Source: an uncultured Rhodospirillaceae bacterium
Lineage (GTDB): Bacteria; Pseudomonadota; Alphaproteobacteria; MPNO01
Direction of reading: 5' to 3'
NCBI GenBank assembly: GCA_937916005.1
Contig: CALGIA010000509.1
Location: 1 to 5,539 of the forward strand
DNA length: 5,539 nt
The notes under the pieces are model-generated. The model saw only the letters and a list, made by a program, of their open reading frames with translations, had not been told where the DNA came from and did no database searches. The position numbers and the translations under genes were made by a program. Positions 5,498-5,539 of the stretch are shown here, piece by piece (position 1 is the stretch's first letter; the number at the start of each line of letters is the position of its first letter).

Positions 5498-5539
5498 CTT
5501 AACCCGTCGCCTCTTTATGTGATTTCGGTTTGCGTGATT
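5498..5539 (-). other. Edge sequence upstream of purS, possibly the end of another gene
   Basis: These 42 bases precede purS. Two minus-strand frames end here in TAA: one stops at 5517-5515 (last residues ITQTEIT), the other at 5501-5499 (last residues SRKPKSHKEATG). Either could be the C-terminus of an upstream gene; purC precedes purS in many alphaproteobacteria. Neither tail is recognisable to me, so no gene is called and no promoter can be identified. Confidence 0.2.
5510..5516 (-). promoter_or_regulatory. Probable RBS of purS (distant) before a TTG start
   Basis: AAAGAGG on the minus strand is the only Shine-Dalgarno-like sequence ahead of purS. It lies 12 bases before the TTG at 5497. 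The long spacing and rare start codon together suggest modest initiation, or coupling to a gene ending just upstream. Confidence 0.45.

Noticed and set aside
1..5539. A previously undescribed defence, mobile or metabolic system
   Set aside because: Every substantial coding region is assigned to a well-known family. The gaps are short, and there are no transposase, phage, toxin-antitoxin or CRISPR signatures.

Overview
The window is a stretch of ordinary housekeeping DNA from a GC-rich bacterium, most likely an alphaproteobacterium. Three things support this: the cysteine-free S4 protein opening MTKRIQAKYK; the split purS-purQ-purL form of FGAM synthase; and purL being followed by a short BolA/IbaG-type gene and a CGFS monothiol glutaredoxin near rpsD, an arrangement I know from alphaproteobacterial genomes. 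The placement rests on protein character and gene order only. I cannot name a genus.

Layout. Left part, plus strand: a 63-base AT-richer leader, then rpsD (64-681, GTG start) and a hairpin terminator (705-732). Next comes a free-standing phytanoyl-CoA dioxygenase (PhyH) family gene (791-1627) with its own strong ribosome binding site. A perfect 10-bp hairpin at 1656-1679 lies between this gene and the convergent minus-strand cluster. Right part, minus strand, in transcription order: purS (5497-5255, TTG start), purQ (5258-4554), purL (4557-2374), bolA-like (2326-2087) and grxD (2051-1704). The two pur junctions are 4-base ATGA overlaps. The purL-bolA and bolA-grxD gaps are only 47 and 35 bases, so all five genes probably share one transcript that ends at the 1656-1679 hairpin.

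How the genes work together. PurS, PurQ and PurL form the three-part formylglycinamidine ribonucleotide synthase, the fourth step of purine synthesis. PurQ releases ammonia from glutamine, PurL performs the ATP-dependent amidation, and PurS bridges the two. The BolA-like protein and the CGFS glutaredoxin are a classic partner pair that shares a [2Fe-2S] cluster in iron-sulfur handling. S4 nucleates assembly of the 30S ribosomal subunit. The dioxygenase has an intact iron site, but its substrate is unknown and nothing around it hints at a pathway. It is the only accessory-looking gene here.

I found no mobile element, CRISPR array, tRNA or rRNA, and no convincing sign of a new multi-gene system. 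No gap between genes exceeds 300 bases. The points most worth a second look are the orphan dioxygenase, the purine/iron-sulfur gene coupling and the TTG start of purS.
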